Positions 52,935 to 61,106 of a stretch of 64,000 nt of DNA are shown here, one piece after another (within the stretch, counting starts at the first letter, position 1; the number at the start of each line of letters is the position of its first letter). The translations under genes and the position numbers were made by a program. The notes below the pieces were generated by a model. It saw only the letters and a list, made by a program, of their open reading frames with translations, searched no databases and was not told the origin of the DNA. The stretch covers positions 1,240,001-1,304,000 of the forward strand of contig NZ_CP039252.1 in the NCBI RefSeq assembly GCF_004795855.1, read 5' to 3'. The DNA is from Hydrogenophaga sp. PAMC20947. Its GTDB lineage: Bacteria; Pseudomonadota; Gammaproteobacteria; Burkholderiales; Burkholderiaceae_C.

Positions 52935-54634
52935 GCTGATTCCTCGTGGGTGGCTGCGCCGCTGAGGGTTCGCGAAAAGCTCAGGGCCGCGGCCAGCGCG
53001 TTCATGAGTTCGTTGACCTTGATCGGCTTGGTGAGGTAGTTGAAGAAGCCCGCGTCCAGGCCTGTCTGGACGTCGCGCGGAACGGCATTTGCGCTCAGTG
53101 CGATGATGGGGATGTGTGCGGTACGGGTGTCGGCGCGCAGTATCGCCATGGCCTCGATGCCGCTGATGCCCGGCAGGTTGATGTCCATCAGGATGACCTT
53201 GGGTTGGTACACGCGAGCGAATTCGATGCCCAGGCTCGCATCTGCAGCGCCGAGCAGGCGCAGATCAGCGTGCCGGCCGATGATCTGCTCCACCAGCTCC
53301 AGATTGGCCGGGTTGTCTTCCACGTACAGCAGTGTTTGCAGTGGCGAGCCTGGATCGTTTTCGATGTGCTCGGGGTCGGTGGACCCAGATTCAATAGCCG
53401 CGAACCGGGGTACCTCGGTCAGGGGCAACTGGACCCAGAACACGCTGCCCACGCCGGGCGTGCTGTCGACACCAATCTCACCGCCCATCAGTCGCACCAG
53501 GCGTTGTGTCACCACCAGGCCGATGCCCGTGCCTTCTTCGGTGCCCGACTCCTGGCCGAGCCGGTTGAATGGCTGGAACAGCAGGGTCAGCTGCTCCGGT
53601 GTCAGACCCGCGCCGGTATCGCGCACGCTGATGCGGATCGCGTCGGGCGGGCTGAGTGTGCACTCCACCGTGACGTGCCCGCCTGCCTTGTTGTATTTGA
53701 TGGCGTTGAACAGCAGGTTGATCAATACCTGCTTGAGCCGCGTGTGGTCGGCCTTCACGTGGCGCGGTTGTTCCAGTGGCGTGAACACCATGCCGATGTG
53801 GCGCTGCTGCGCCTGCGGCTCCACCATGGCGCGGCACTCGCCCAGCACCTCGGCCAATGAGACCGGCTCACCCGAAAGGGCGAGTTTGCCGGACTCGATG
53901 AGGGTGAGGTCCAGGATTTCGTTGATCAGCTCCAGCAGGTACCAGCCCGCTTTCAGGATCTGGTCGATGCTGCGCTTTTGCATAGCCGTGGGCTCGGGGG
54001 TGCCCGATTCGACCAACTGCGCAAAGCCCAGGATGGCGTTGAGCGGTGTGCGCAACTCGTGGCTCATGCTGGAGATGAAATCGGTTTTGGCGCGGTTGGC
54101 TTTTTCGGCCGCGGCCATGGCTTCGTTGAGCAACAGCTCATCGCGCTTGCGCACCGAATTGTCGGTGACGATCAGCAGGTAGCCGATCAGGTTGGCGTGG
54201 TCAGCGCGCAATGCGATGATGGACACAATCGCTGGAAAACTGCTGCCATCTTTGCGGAGGTAGTTGAGCTCATAGATGTCTTCGATGCCGCGCGAGGCCT
54301 TGAAGGCCAGGGCTTCGAAACCCGGCGCAATTGGCGTATCGAGTTCCAGGCTGAGCGCCATAGCGCGTGCGCGCACCTCTCCCGGGTCGTGCATGTCACT
54401 CGGGCTTACTTTGTTGACCACGTCGCTGGCGCTGTAACCCAGCATGTGCTCCGCCCCCACGTTGAAGAGCTGGATGATGCCCTTTTCATCGGTCGCAATG
54501 ATCGAAAAATTGGGGCTGTTGAGGATGGCGTTTTGCAACGCTCCGGCTTTGAGCAGTGCGTCGCGCGCCGCGAAACCCGAACTGCCCGACACATCGGGGC
54601 TGTCGGTGAGCGGAAAAGTTTGGGGCATGCTCAT
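52931..54634 (-). CDS. Hybrid sensor histidine kinase with one PAS domain and receiver (module 2)
   Basis: 567 residues. PAS domain at about 35-160, H-box AKTDFISSMSHELRTPLN (His192), HATPase with VRDTGAGLTPEQLTLLFQPF and EGTGIGLVVTQRLV, and a C-terminal receiver with LLYVEDNPAN and LMDINLPG. It is a shorter paralogue of the 33922 kinase. Palindrome site k and a TAGTGT hexamer lie just upstream, overlapping the end of the small membrane protein gene. Confidence 0.92.
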   Translation of the reverse strand: MSMPQTFPLTDSPDVSGSSGFAARDALLKAGALQNAILNSPNFSIIATDEKGIIQLFNVGAEHMLGYSASDVVNKVSPSDMHDPGEVRARAMALSLELDTPIAPGFEALAFKASRGIEDIYELNYLRKDGSSFPAIVSIIALRADHANLIGYLLIVTDNSVRKRDELLLNEAMAAAEKANRAKTDFISSMSHELRTPLNAILGFAQLVESGTPEPTAMQKRSIDQILKAGWYLLELINEILDLTLIESGKLALSGEPVSLAEVLGECRAMVEPQAQQRHIGMVFTPLEQPRHVKADHTRLKQVLINLLFNAIKYNKAGGHVTVECTLSPPDAIRISVRDTGAGLTPEQLTLLFQPFNRLGQESGTEEGTGIGLVVTQRLVRLMGGEIGVDSTPGVGSVFWVQLPLTEVPRFAAIESGSTDPEHIENDPGSPLQTLLYVEDNPANLELVEQIIGRHADLRLLGAADASLGIEFARVYQPKVILMDINLPGISGIEAMAILRADTRTAHIPIIALSANAVPRDVQTGLDAGFFNYLTKPIKVNELMNALAAALSFSRTLSGAATHEESA

Positions 54635-54669
54635 TTTTTCTTACGCCGTCGCAAAGGCAAATCTGGACA

Positions 54670-54876
54670 CTAACTGCTGCGGTTGGGCGTTGTATGTAGG
54701 GTAACGAACACAATATTGAAGCCGCGTTGAAACGGGCTGCGGCCGGTGATCACACGCAGCAGCACCATGACGATGGCGATGACCAGCAAAATATGGATGA
54801 GCCCACCCATGGTGGTTGCGGTCACCAAGCCCAGAACCCAAAGGATGAGCAACACGACGGCAATGGTGTAAAGCAT
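54670..54876 (-). CDS. lmo0937-like small membrane protein
   Basis: 68 residues. MLYTIAVVLLILWVLGLVTA and MGGLIHILLVIAIVMVLLRV are two membrane helices with the pattern of the lmo0937 family, which usually ends soon after; here about 15 extra residues follow (NIVFVTLHTTPNRSS). This tail overlaps palindrome site k, so the stop codon may have moved. The start has AAGGAACC upstream. These proteins often accompany CsbD and BON genes. Confidence 0.82.
   Translation of the reverse strand: MLYTIAVVLLILWVLGLVTATTMGGLIHILLVIAIVMVLLRVITGRSPFQRGFNIVFVTLHTTPNRSS
54695..54710 (-). promoter_or_regulatory. Crp/Fnr-type palindrome, site k (degenerate)
   Basis: TGTAGG-GTAA-CGAACA, with TGTATG preceding as at site h. 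TAGTGT is centred 33 bp downstream; the module 2 kinase starts 33 bp after the hexamer. The left arm is weak. Confidence 0.45.
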
Positions 54877-55079
54877 GATGGTTCCTTGGTTGTTAATGGG
54901 TAGAAACCGGTTGGGGCCACGGGCGATTCAATCTCCAAGTGGCGCCCGCCAGCTTTAGCGCCTGGCGCCTTTGCACCTGCACGCCAAGCGCCCACAAGCC
55001 GCCGCGTGTTCGACCAGCAACAAAGGTTTCTAAGCGGCCAGGTGAAACACCGGATGGCTCATGAGAGCCGTCCGGCGTT

Positions 55080-55469
55080 TCAGCGGACGGAACCGCTGTG
55101 GCGGCTGAAGATCGCCACGAGGCCCATGAGCGCTGCGCCCACGGCTGCGGCCATCAACATGGACTTCACTGGCTCGTGCTGGATATAGCGGGTGGTGACG
55201 TCTCTCGCATGCACCGTCTTGTCTCGCAACTGGTGCGAGCCCTCCCGCGCCGCTTCCATGCCTCGGTGGGCCAGCGACTCGGTGTCGTGGACCAGGTGGT
55301 TCAGGGCCGTGGTGGTCTGGGCACGGGCTTCGTCCAGGCCATCTGCCATGCGGTCCAGGCGGTGTTGAGCGGCCCGTTGCGTGGACTGGATCGCGTGTTC
55401 TGCACCCAAGGTCGCCTCGTGGGCCAGCTTGGAGGCTTCATCGCCTATGGTTTTGACAGGGTTGTTCAT
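55080..55469 (-). CDS. DUF883-like (ElaB/YqjD type) membrane-anchored protein
   Basis: 129 residues. A long charged helix (EASKLAHEATLGAEHAIQST, LDRMADGLDEARAQTTTALN) ends in a C-terminal membrane anchor (SMLMAAAVGAALMGLVAIFS). E. coli ElaB and YqjD have the same layout; YqjD binds ribosomes in stationary phase. It follows the BON gene by 40 bp in the same direction, so it is likely co-transcribed from site i. Confidence 0.82.
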   Translation of the reverse strand: MNNPVKTIGDEASKLAHEATLGAEHAIQSTQRAAQHRLDRMADGLDEARAQTTTALNHLVHDTESLAHRGMEAAREGSHQLRDKTVHARDVTTRYIQHEPVKSMLMAAAVGAALMGLVAIFSRHSGSVR

Positions 55470-55509
55470 GATGGTCTTTGGACAGGTTGGCCGGGATGGG
55501 CTTCGCCGC

Positions 55510-55827
55510 TCATTTCATCCGCATGTCGTTCTTGACCGAGCGCACACCACCCACGGCTTTAACAACGTCTACCGCGTGCTGGATGTCGGCGGCGGACTTG
55601 ACGAAGCCACTGAGCTGGACCACGCCCTTGAAGGTTTCGACATTGATTTCGGCGGATTTCAGCGCTTCATCTTTGAAGATCGCAGCCTTCACTTTGGTGG
55701 TGATGGCCGTGTCGTCCATATATTGACCGGTGCTTTCCTTCGTTTCTGTGGATGCACAACCCACGACGCCGGTGAGCGCGGCAGCAGCGAGCAGGAGAAT
55801 CGAGAAGCGGTGGGAGATGGTTTTCAT
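55510..55827 (-). CDS. BON domain lipoprotein
   Basis: 105 residues starting at 55827. Lipoprotein signal ends in GVVGCAST (Cys24). One BON domain follows (AITTKVKAAIFKDEALKSAE, INVETFKGVVQLSGFVKSAA). BON proteins of the OsmY type are periplasmic osmotic-stress proteins that bind membranes. Palindrome site i and TATTGT lie upstream. Confidence 0.9.
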   Translation of the reverse strand: MKTISHRFSILLLAAAALTGVVGCASTETKESTGQYMDDTAITTKVKAAIFKDEALKSAEINVETFKGVVQLSGFVKSAADIQHAVDVVKAVGGVRSVKNDMRMK

Positions 55828-55946
55828 GAGATTCTTTCGGTGACAAAGGCTGATCGGGCTGCGCAACCCAAGGCTGCACTGCATGGCAGAACACATTCGT
55901 ATCCGGTGCCATGAGCTTGACAATAGAGAGACCCGTGCCGCGCGTC

Positions 55947-55962
55947 TGTGCGCTGCCGCACC
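55947..55962 (-). promoter_or_regulatory. Crp/Fnr-type palindrome, site i (BON promoter)
   Basis: TGTGCG-CTGC-CGCACC. TATTGT is centred 32 bp downstream and the BON start is 92 bp after it. Confidence 0.65.
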
Positions 55963-56145
55963 CAATGGCTGGCGCTAGGAACGGGTGTCCGTGCGCCATC
56001 CCACCGCAGTGTCTACCGCAGAGGTCACCACAGGCAGGGCGTTCTCATCATGGGGGGGCCCACCTTGGTCGGTGCTGGAGGGCATCCGTTCGTCGTGGAA
56101 CTTGCTCCGCTGAAGCCACCTCAGCGGCCGCGGTACGCTGGCGGC

Positions 56146-56430
56146 TCACACAGAGAGGAGGAGGGCGTGATCGCGCTTTCCTCGCAATGGATCGTCGCCG
56201 GTTTCGAGCAGCGCGCAAAGCAGAGCTTGGTCATTGCCGCCGTTTCCTGGGGAGCTTGCAGAGCTTGGCGCAAGCCTTGCCGATACGCGTAAGCAGTTTA
56301 TGAACGTCTGGATCCGGACAAGGCTTCTTGAGCTTGGTGTGAGCAAGAGGTCAGGGTGGGTGCGTGCACAGAATCTTGGTGGCTGCCGGTGCAAGGCGCC
56401 AGGTCGACGATCAGGCTCGCGTGCCAACAC
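56146..56430 (-). pseudogene. Possible tyrosine-recombinase fragment
   Basis: The minus-strand text NGGNDQALLCALLETGDD then PLRGKRDHALLLSV resembles the LLxxxDxxLxGLRDRALLL segment before the first catalytic Arg of phage-type integrases. It stops right after; no catalytic residues are seen. If true it marks an old integration event at the island border. Weak evidence. Confidence 0.3.
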
Positions 56431-56747
56431 CTTGGTCGTCGTTCAGCCAGAGGTTCACGCACCTGAGGCGGCGCATGAATGCTTCGGGCCCATTTTTGTT
56501 GTACTGCACGTGGTGCCCGATCTGGTTTTACGGGTAGCGCAACCCATTCTGGAAACCACGTTTGAAGAGATGCGTTCAGGCTTCAATGAACGGGTGCGAG
56601 AGGTGTTGAAGGTGACTGGAAGCACAGTTGGGGTCGAGAAGAACGTGCTGAACTGGCTGTCGCGGTTGCCCATATCGTCTGTGCACCCATTATTAAACTT
56701 AACATAATATACATCGTGGAAGGTATTAGATCGATATTGCAAGGCAG

Positions 56748-56786
56748 CAAAAAGCCCGCGCAGCCAGGATCATCCAGCTGCCGGGC
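56748..56786 (-). terminator. Rho-independent terminator of tctBA
   Basis: On the minus strand, GCCCGGCAGC and GCTGCGCGGGC pair with one bulge around a 12-nt loop, followed by a T-run. It lies 22 bp after the tctA stop. Confidence 0.75.
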
Positions 56787-56807
56787 CCTGGTGTTCATGG
56801 TGATGTC

Positions 56808-58319
56808 TCAGTCTTCTACGAAAGCTTCTTCGCGCTTCTTCTTGATCGCCGGGCTGATCACGATGACCAGCAGCAATGCGGCAATGGCCAGGAGGCTCGC
56901 CGACAGCGGCCGCGTCACAAACACCGACCAGTCGCCACGGGCGATCAGCAAGGCGCGGCGCAGATACTCTTCCATCATGGGGCCCAGAATCAGGCCCAGC
57001 AACAAGGGGGCTGGCTCACAGCCCAGCTTGATGAACAGGTAGCCGATGAAGCCAAAGATGGCCACCATCCAGATATCAAAGCTGTTGTTGTTGGTCGAGT
57101 AAACCCCGATTGCGCAAAACAGCACGATGGCCGGGAAAAGCAGGTGGTACGGCACTTTCAGCAGTTTCACCCAGATGCCGATCAGCGGCAGGTTCAGGAT
57201 CACCAGCATGGCGTTGCCGATCCACATCGAGGCGATCAGGCCCCAGAAAAGCTCGGGGTTGCTGGTCATCACCTGGGGGCCAGGCTGGATGTTGTGGATG
57301 GTCATGGCGCCCACCATCAAGGCCATCACCGCATTGGGTGGGATACCCAGCGTGAGCAAGGGAATGAACGAGGTTTGGGCGCCGGCGTTGTTGGCCGCCT
57401 CAGGGGCTGCCACCCCCCGGATATTGCCTTCGCCGAATGGGACTTCACCGGGTCGCAACCGGGTCTTTTTCTCGAGGGTGTAAGCGGTAAAAGCCGACAA
57501 CAGCGCGCCGCCCCCCGGGAGGATGCCGAGCGCTGAGCCCAAGGCGGTGCCGCGCAATATGGCCGGCACCATCAGCCGGAAGTCTTCAGCGGTGGGCATG
57601 ATGCCATGGACTTCACCTGTAAAGACCTGACGCTCGTCCTCGGGTTTGGACAGGTTGCTGATGATCTCGCCGTAGCCGAACACACCCATGGCAATCGCCA
57701 GAAAACTGATGCCGTCGGTCAGCTCGGGAATGTCAAAGCTGTAGCGGGCCACGCCCGAGTTGATGTCGGTGCCCACGAGCCCCAGCAGCAGCCCCAGAAC
57801 AACCATGGCCAACGCTTTGAGCAAGGATCCAGAAGCCAGCACCACGGCCCCGATCAGGCCCACCACCATCAAGGAGAAATACTCGGCGGGGCCAAACTTG
57901 AGTGCCAGCTCGGTCAACGGTGGCGCAAAGGCCGCCAGGATCAAGGTGCCGACGCAACCCGCGAAAAACGAGCCCAGACCCGCTGCTGCGAGAGCGGGGC
58001 CTGCCCTGCCCTTGCGGGCCATCTGGTAACCGTCGATCACGGTCACAACCGACGAGGCTTCGCCTGGCAGGTTGACCAGAATGGCGGTAGTGGACCCGCC
58101 ATATTGAGCGCCGTAATAAATGCCCGCCAGCATGATCAGTGCGGCCACGGGCTCCAGCCCATAGGTGGCGGGCAACAGCATGGCGATGGTCGCCAGCGGG
58201 CCGATCCCTGGCAGAACGCCGATCAAGGTGCCCAGCAAACAACCCACGAAGGCATAGATCAGGTTCTGAAAAGTGAAAGCAACGCCAAAACCGAGGGACA
58301 GGTGTTCGAACAGCTCCAT
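56808..58319 (-). CDS. tctA: Tripartite tricarboxylate transporter large permease TctA
   Basis: 503 residues with about twelve membrane helices. Start at 58319; a frame extension to 58385 lacks support. Family signatures are GTLIGVLPGIGPLATIAMLL near the start and LLTLGIPPNAVMALMVGAM in the second half, the duplicated helical repeats that form the carboxylate path. It imports a carboxylate with sodium or proton symport using a periplasmic binding protein. It is 10 bp after tctB. Confidence 0.93.
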   Translation of the reverse strand: MELFEHLSLGFGVAFTFQNLIYAFVGCLLGTLIGVLPGIGPLATIAMLLPATYGLEPVAALIMLAGIYYGAQYGGSTTAILVNLPGEASSVVTVIDGYQMARKGRAGPALAAAGLGSFFAGCVGTLILAAFAPPLTELALKFGPAEYFSLMVVGLIGAVVLASGSLLKALAMVVLGLLLGLVGTDINSGVARYSFDIPELTDGISFLAIAMGVFGYGEIISNLSKPEDERQVFTGEVHGIMPTAEDFRLMVPAILRGTALGSALGILPGGGALLSAFTAYTLEKKTRLRPGEVPFGEGNIRGVAAPEAANNAGAQTSFIPLLTLGIPPNAVMALMVGAMTIHNIQPGPQVMTSNPELFWGLIASMWIGNAMLVILNLPLIGIWVKLLKVPYHLLFPAIVLFCAIGVYSTNNNSFDIWMVAIFGFIGYLFIKLGCEPAPLLLGLILGPMMEEYLRRALLIARGDWSVFVTRPLSASLLAIAALLLVIVISPAIKKKREEAFVED

Positions 58320-58329
58320 GGTGATTTCC

Positions 58330-58821
58330 TCATTGACACATGAATGCCGGCCACACCGGAAACTGCAGTTGCAGCACCCGCACAAAAGCCAGATAGCTGC
58401 CCAGCGCCAGGCCCGCGCCCAGCAAGAAGCTCTCTTTCCAGCTGAAACCAGTGCGGGCCATGCTGGCCACCAGCGTCAACGCCATGATGGCCACGAACAT
58501 GCCCATGGCCGGCAAACCGATGGAAGGCAGACCGACCAGCAACACACCAAACAGCACGTTGGCCAGCAACACGAACACCAGCGGCCGCCAGGCGAATGCA
58601 CCGATCCTGTCGCCCGAGCTTGCACCAGGTCCTGAGAAGGACTTGATGGTGACGCCGACACCCAGCAGCACAAGCAAGAGTCCCAGCATCAGGGGGAAGT
58701 AACCCGGCCCCATGCGGGCAGCGCTGCCGATTTCGTAGTCGCGTGCGCCCCAGGCAAACGCCCCACCGATGGTGGTGAACATCAATCCGGAAAAAAAGTC
58801 TTTTTGACTGGCCATGGCCAC
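58330..58821 (-). CDS. tctB: Tripartite tricarboxylate transporter small permease TctB
   Basis: 163 residues with four membrane helices, the usual size. YEIGSAARMGPGYFPLMLGL is the family signature (GxxxxMGPGYFP). It is the first gene of tctBA. The periplasmic TctC (Bug) receptor is not in the window upstream or downstream, so it must be encoded elsewhere. Start may be six bases further in, at the second ATG (58815). Confidence 0.9.
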   Translation of the reverse strand: MAMASQKDFFSGLMFTTIGGAFAWGARDYEIGSAARMGPGYFPLMLGLLLVLLGVGVTIKSFSGPGASSGDRIGAFAWRPLVFVLLANVLFGVLLVGLPSIGLPAMGMFVAIMALTLVASMARTGFSWKESFLLGAGLALGSYLAFVRVLQLQFPVWPAFMCQ

Positions 58822-59071
58822 GGGGTGTCTCCTTGTCGGGGTTCGAACCTGAATTGTCGTTGGTGTTCTTGGGCCGGTGAATCCGGTTGCTCGCGCTCAG
58901 GTTGATTGGCAGCAGGCGGAGGTTATGCCCGATTTATGGCTGCGGATGACCGATGCCTGGGTCTGCTGCGACGCATGGGCGACACTGGGCGCCGCCAAGG
59001 GCCACCTGTAAGCGCTTGTCCGCGTGAGACAACATGACCGCCGGCCCTCCTCTCCGCCCGAAAAAAAACAT

Positions 59072-59761
59072 TCAGCGCGTTGCTGGGGTCTTGGCGGTTC
59101 GGGCCCGAATGGCGGCTGCAATCAGGTTGGCCTGTTCGGAGCGACCGGCCTGGCGCGCAAAATCGACGGCGGTGAGGCCTTGTTCGTTGCGAAGCATGGG
59201 ATCAGCACCCTCCTCCAGCAGCAATGCGACGAGGTCGGCATGGCCGTACTTGGCGGCCATCATGAGGGGCGTGGACTTGTTGGGCGATTCGGCGTCGATG
59301 TAGGCATGGTGCTCCAGGAGCAGGCGCACCATGGCATCGCTCGATGGCTCGAGATTGGAACAGGCGTAATGGAGAGGGGTCCAGAGGGTCTTGTTGACCT
59401 CGGCCTTGCGCTGAATGAGGCGGGTCGCCATGTCAAGCTCGCCCTGGAGGGCTGCCAGCATCAAGGGACTCTCGCCGCTGGGGTTGCGCGCCTCGACTTT
59501 GACCGAAGGCTGCTTGAGCAGAAAACCAACCACTTTGTCTGAGCCATTTCTCACGGCAATCAACAGCGCGGTTTCCCCGTGCTCATCCACAATATTGAGG
59601 TCAAAGCTGCGCAAAGTGAGTCCGACGATGGCGGACTCGTCGTCGGTTTTGGCCGCTTGAAAGAACCGGTCAAATGTGCCGGCGTGCGACAGGCTTGACA
59701 ACGAAATAATTGCTGAAAAAACAATGATCTTCAGGTGGTTGTTCAAGTGAAATCTCATCAT
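59072..59761 (-). CDS. Exported ankyrin repeat protein
   Basis: 229 residues. The signal peptide is IIVFSAIISLSSLSHA. About five ankyrin repeats follow, with the pattern HGETALLIAVRNGSDKVVGF, SGESPLMLAALQGELDMATR, KSTPLMMAAKYGHADLVALL and GLTAVDFARQAGRSEQANLI. It probably binds a periplasmic protein partner. The start overlaps the TatD stop by one base (TAATG), so the two are translationally linked, a pairing often seen in related genomes. Confidence 0.9.
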   Translation of the reverse strand: MMRFHLNNHLKIIVFSAIISLSSLSHAGTFDRFFQAAKTDDESAIVGLTLRSFDLNIVDEHGETALLIAVRNGSDKVVGFLLKQPSVKVEARNPSGESPLMLAALQGELDMATRLIQRKAEVNKTLWTPLHYACSNLEPSSDAMVRLLLEHHAYIDAESPNKSTPLMMAAKYGHADLVALLLEEGADPMLRNEQGLTAVDFARQAGRSEQANLIAAAIRARTAKTPATR

Positions 59762-60579
59762 TATTCAGCGGCAACCTGGGTGAACAGGCGGTCAAAATTG
59801 GCGCTGGTCGCCTTGCCGATCGCCTCAACCGTCAGGCCTTTGAGCTCGGCGATCTGCTGCGCCACAAACGGCACATACGACGGGTTGTTGGTCTTGCCCC
59901 GGTAAGGCACCGGCGCCAGATAGGGGCTGTCGGTCTCGATCAGCATGCGGTCCAGCGGCACAAACTGGGCCACCGCCTTGATGTCGATCGCATTGCGAAA
60001 CGTCACGATGCCGGAAAACGAGATGTAAAAGTCAAGGTCGAGCGCTGCCCGCGCCACCGCTTCGGATTCGGTGAAGCAATGAAACACGCCCCGCGAGCGA
60101 GGGGGCGATGTATTGTCCATGCTGTCGAAACCACCCTCTTCCCGCAGGATAGCCAGCGTGTCTTCGGAGGCGCTGCGGGTGTGGATCACCAGCGGCAGAT
60201 CGGTCTGGCGCCCGGCCCGGATATGGGTCCGGTAGCGATCGCGCTGCCAGGCCATATCGGCCACGGTTCGGCCATTAAGGCGGTAGTAGTCCAGACCGGT
60301 CTCGCCAATACCCACCACCCTGGGCAGCGCAGCGCGGCTGAGCAGGTCGTCCAGCGTGGGTTCCTGGACCCCTTCGTTGTCGGGATGCACGCCCACGGTT
60401 GACCACAGGTTGCCATGCGCGAGCGCCAGCGAGTGGACATCGGTGAATTCTTCCAGCGTGGTGCAGATGCAGAGTGCGCGGTCAACCTGGGCCTGGCTCA
60501 TGGCATTCAGGATCTCGGGCAGTTGGGCCCGCAACTCGGGGAAGCTCAGATGGCAGTGGGAGTCTGTGAACATGGGCAA
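59761..60579 (-). CDS. TatD family metal-dependent DNase
   Basis: 272 residues. Metal ligands are visible in DSHCHLSF (His-x-His), GIGETGLDYYR (Glu), VIHTRSA (His), GVFHCFTES (His) and IETDSPYLAP (Asp). TatD proteins are 3'-5' exonucleases acting in DNA repair or RNA quality control in the cytoplasm. The start may be six bases further in (MFTDSHCH). It lies in the mltG-tmk-holB-PilZ-TatD block typical of Burkholderiales. Confidence 0.93.
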   Translation of the reverse strand: MPMFTDSHCHLSFPELRAQLPEILNAMSQAQVDRALCICTTLEEFTDVHSLALAHGNLWSTVGVHPDNEGVQEPTLDDLLSRAALPRVVGIGETGLDYYRLNGRTVADMAWQRDRYRTHIRAGRQTDLPLVIHTRSASEDTLAILREEGGFDSMDNTSPPRSRGVFHCFTESEAVARAALDLDFYISFSGIVTFRNAIDIKAVAQFVPLDRMLIETDSPYLAPVPYRGKTNNPSYVPFVAQQIAELKGLTVEAIGKATSANFDRLFTQVAAE

Positions 60580-60664
60580 GCAGGTCAGGACGCAGCAGCC
60601 AAGGCGCTGCCAGGCATGGAGGTCGACGTCGGGCTGGCGCAGCCGGGTCCGCCCACCAATGGCG

Positions 60665-61036
60665 TCAGATGGTCTGGGTGGCGCGATCCGAGCCGAGAGC
60701 CGCGCCGAGAATTTCTTCGATTTTGATTTTCAGCACCCTGGATTTTTCATCCGCCGGGAACCGGATGCCAACACCTTGGGTGCGGCCGGCTGCGGCCTTG
60801 GGCGGTGTCACCCATGCCACTTTGCCTGCAACGGGGTAGCGCTGGGGATCGTCTGGCAAGCTCAGCAACACGTAGACGTCATCGCCCAAGCGGTAGTCCC
60901 GCGAGGAGGGAATGAAAATGCCCCCATCGGAAAACAACGGTATGTAGGCGGCGTAGAGCGCAGCTTTCTCCTTGATGGAGAGCTGAATCACGCTCGGACG
61001 TGCCGATGTTGGGCTGGCGGGTGGACTGGTGCTCAT
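60665..61036 (-). CDS. PilZ domain protein
   Basis: 123 residues with the start at 61036. The protein carries a PilZ-type beta barrel: IPLFSDGGIFIPSSRDYRLG, VYVLLSLPDDPQRYPVAGKV and GVGIRFPADEKSRVLKIKIE. The RxxxR and DxSxxG motifs that bind c-di-GMP are absent, as in the type IV pilus PilZ encoded next to holB in Pseudomonas. It is therefore expected to act in pilus biogenesis and not in c-di-GMP sensing. Confidence 0.88.
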   Translation of the reverse strand: MSTSPPASPTSARPSVIQLSIKEKAALYAAYIPLFSDGGIFIPSSRDYRLGDDVYVLLSLPDDPQRYPVAGKVAWVTPPKAAAGRTQGVGIRFPADEKSRVLKIKIEEILGAALGSDRATQTI

Positions 61037-61106
61037 GGATTTCGAGTTTAGCGGGAAACCGAGCCCACACACGTGAGAGAAGTGGCATCAATGGGGGGCA
61101 TTCCAC

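Larger units (their letters stand above)
55828..56807. other. Long intergenic region at the island border
   Basis: 980 bp between the BON gene and the end of tctA. It holds site i (55947-55962), a fragment resembling a tyrosine recombinase on the minus strand (56146-56430) and the tctA terminator. GC falls near 56.7 kb. This looks like the right border of the accessory island. Confidence 0.55.

Noticed and set aside
55007..55022. Twelfth palindrome copy upstream of the lmo0937-like gene (TGTTCG-ACCA-GCAACA)
   Set aside because: The right arm has three mismatches and no hexamer with A2/T6 sits at 32-33 bp; likely chance.
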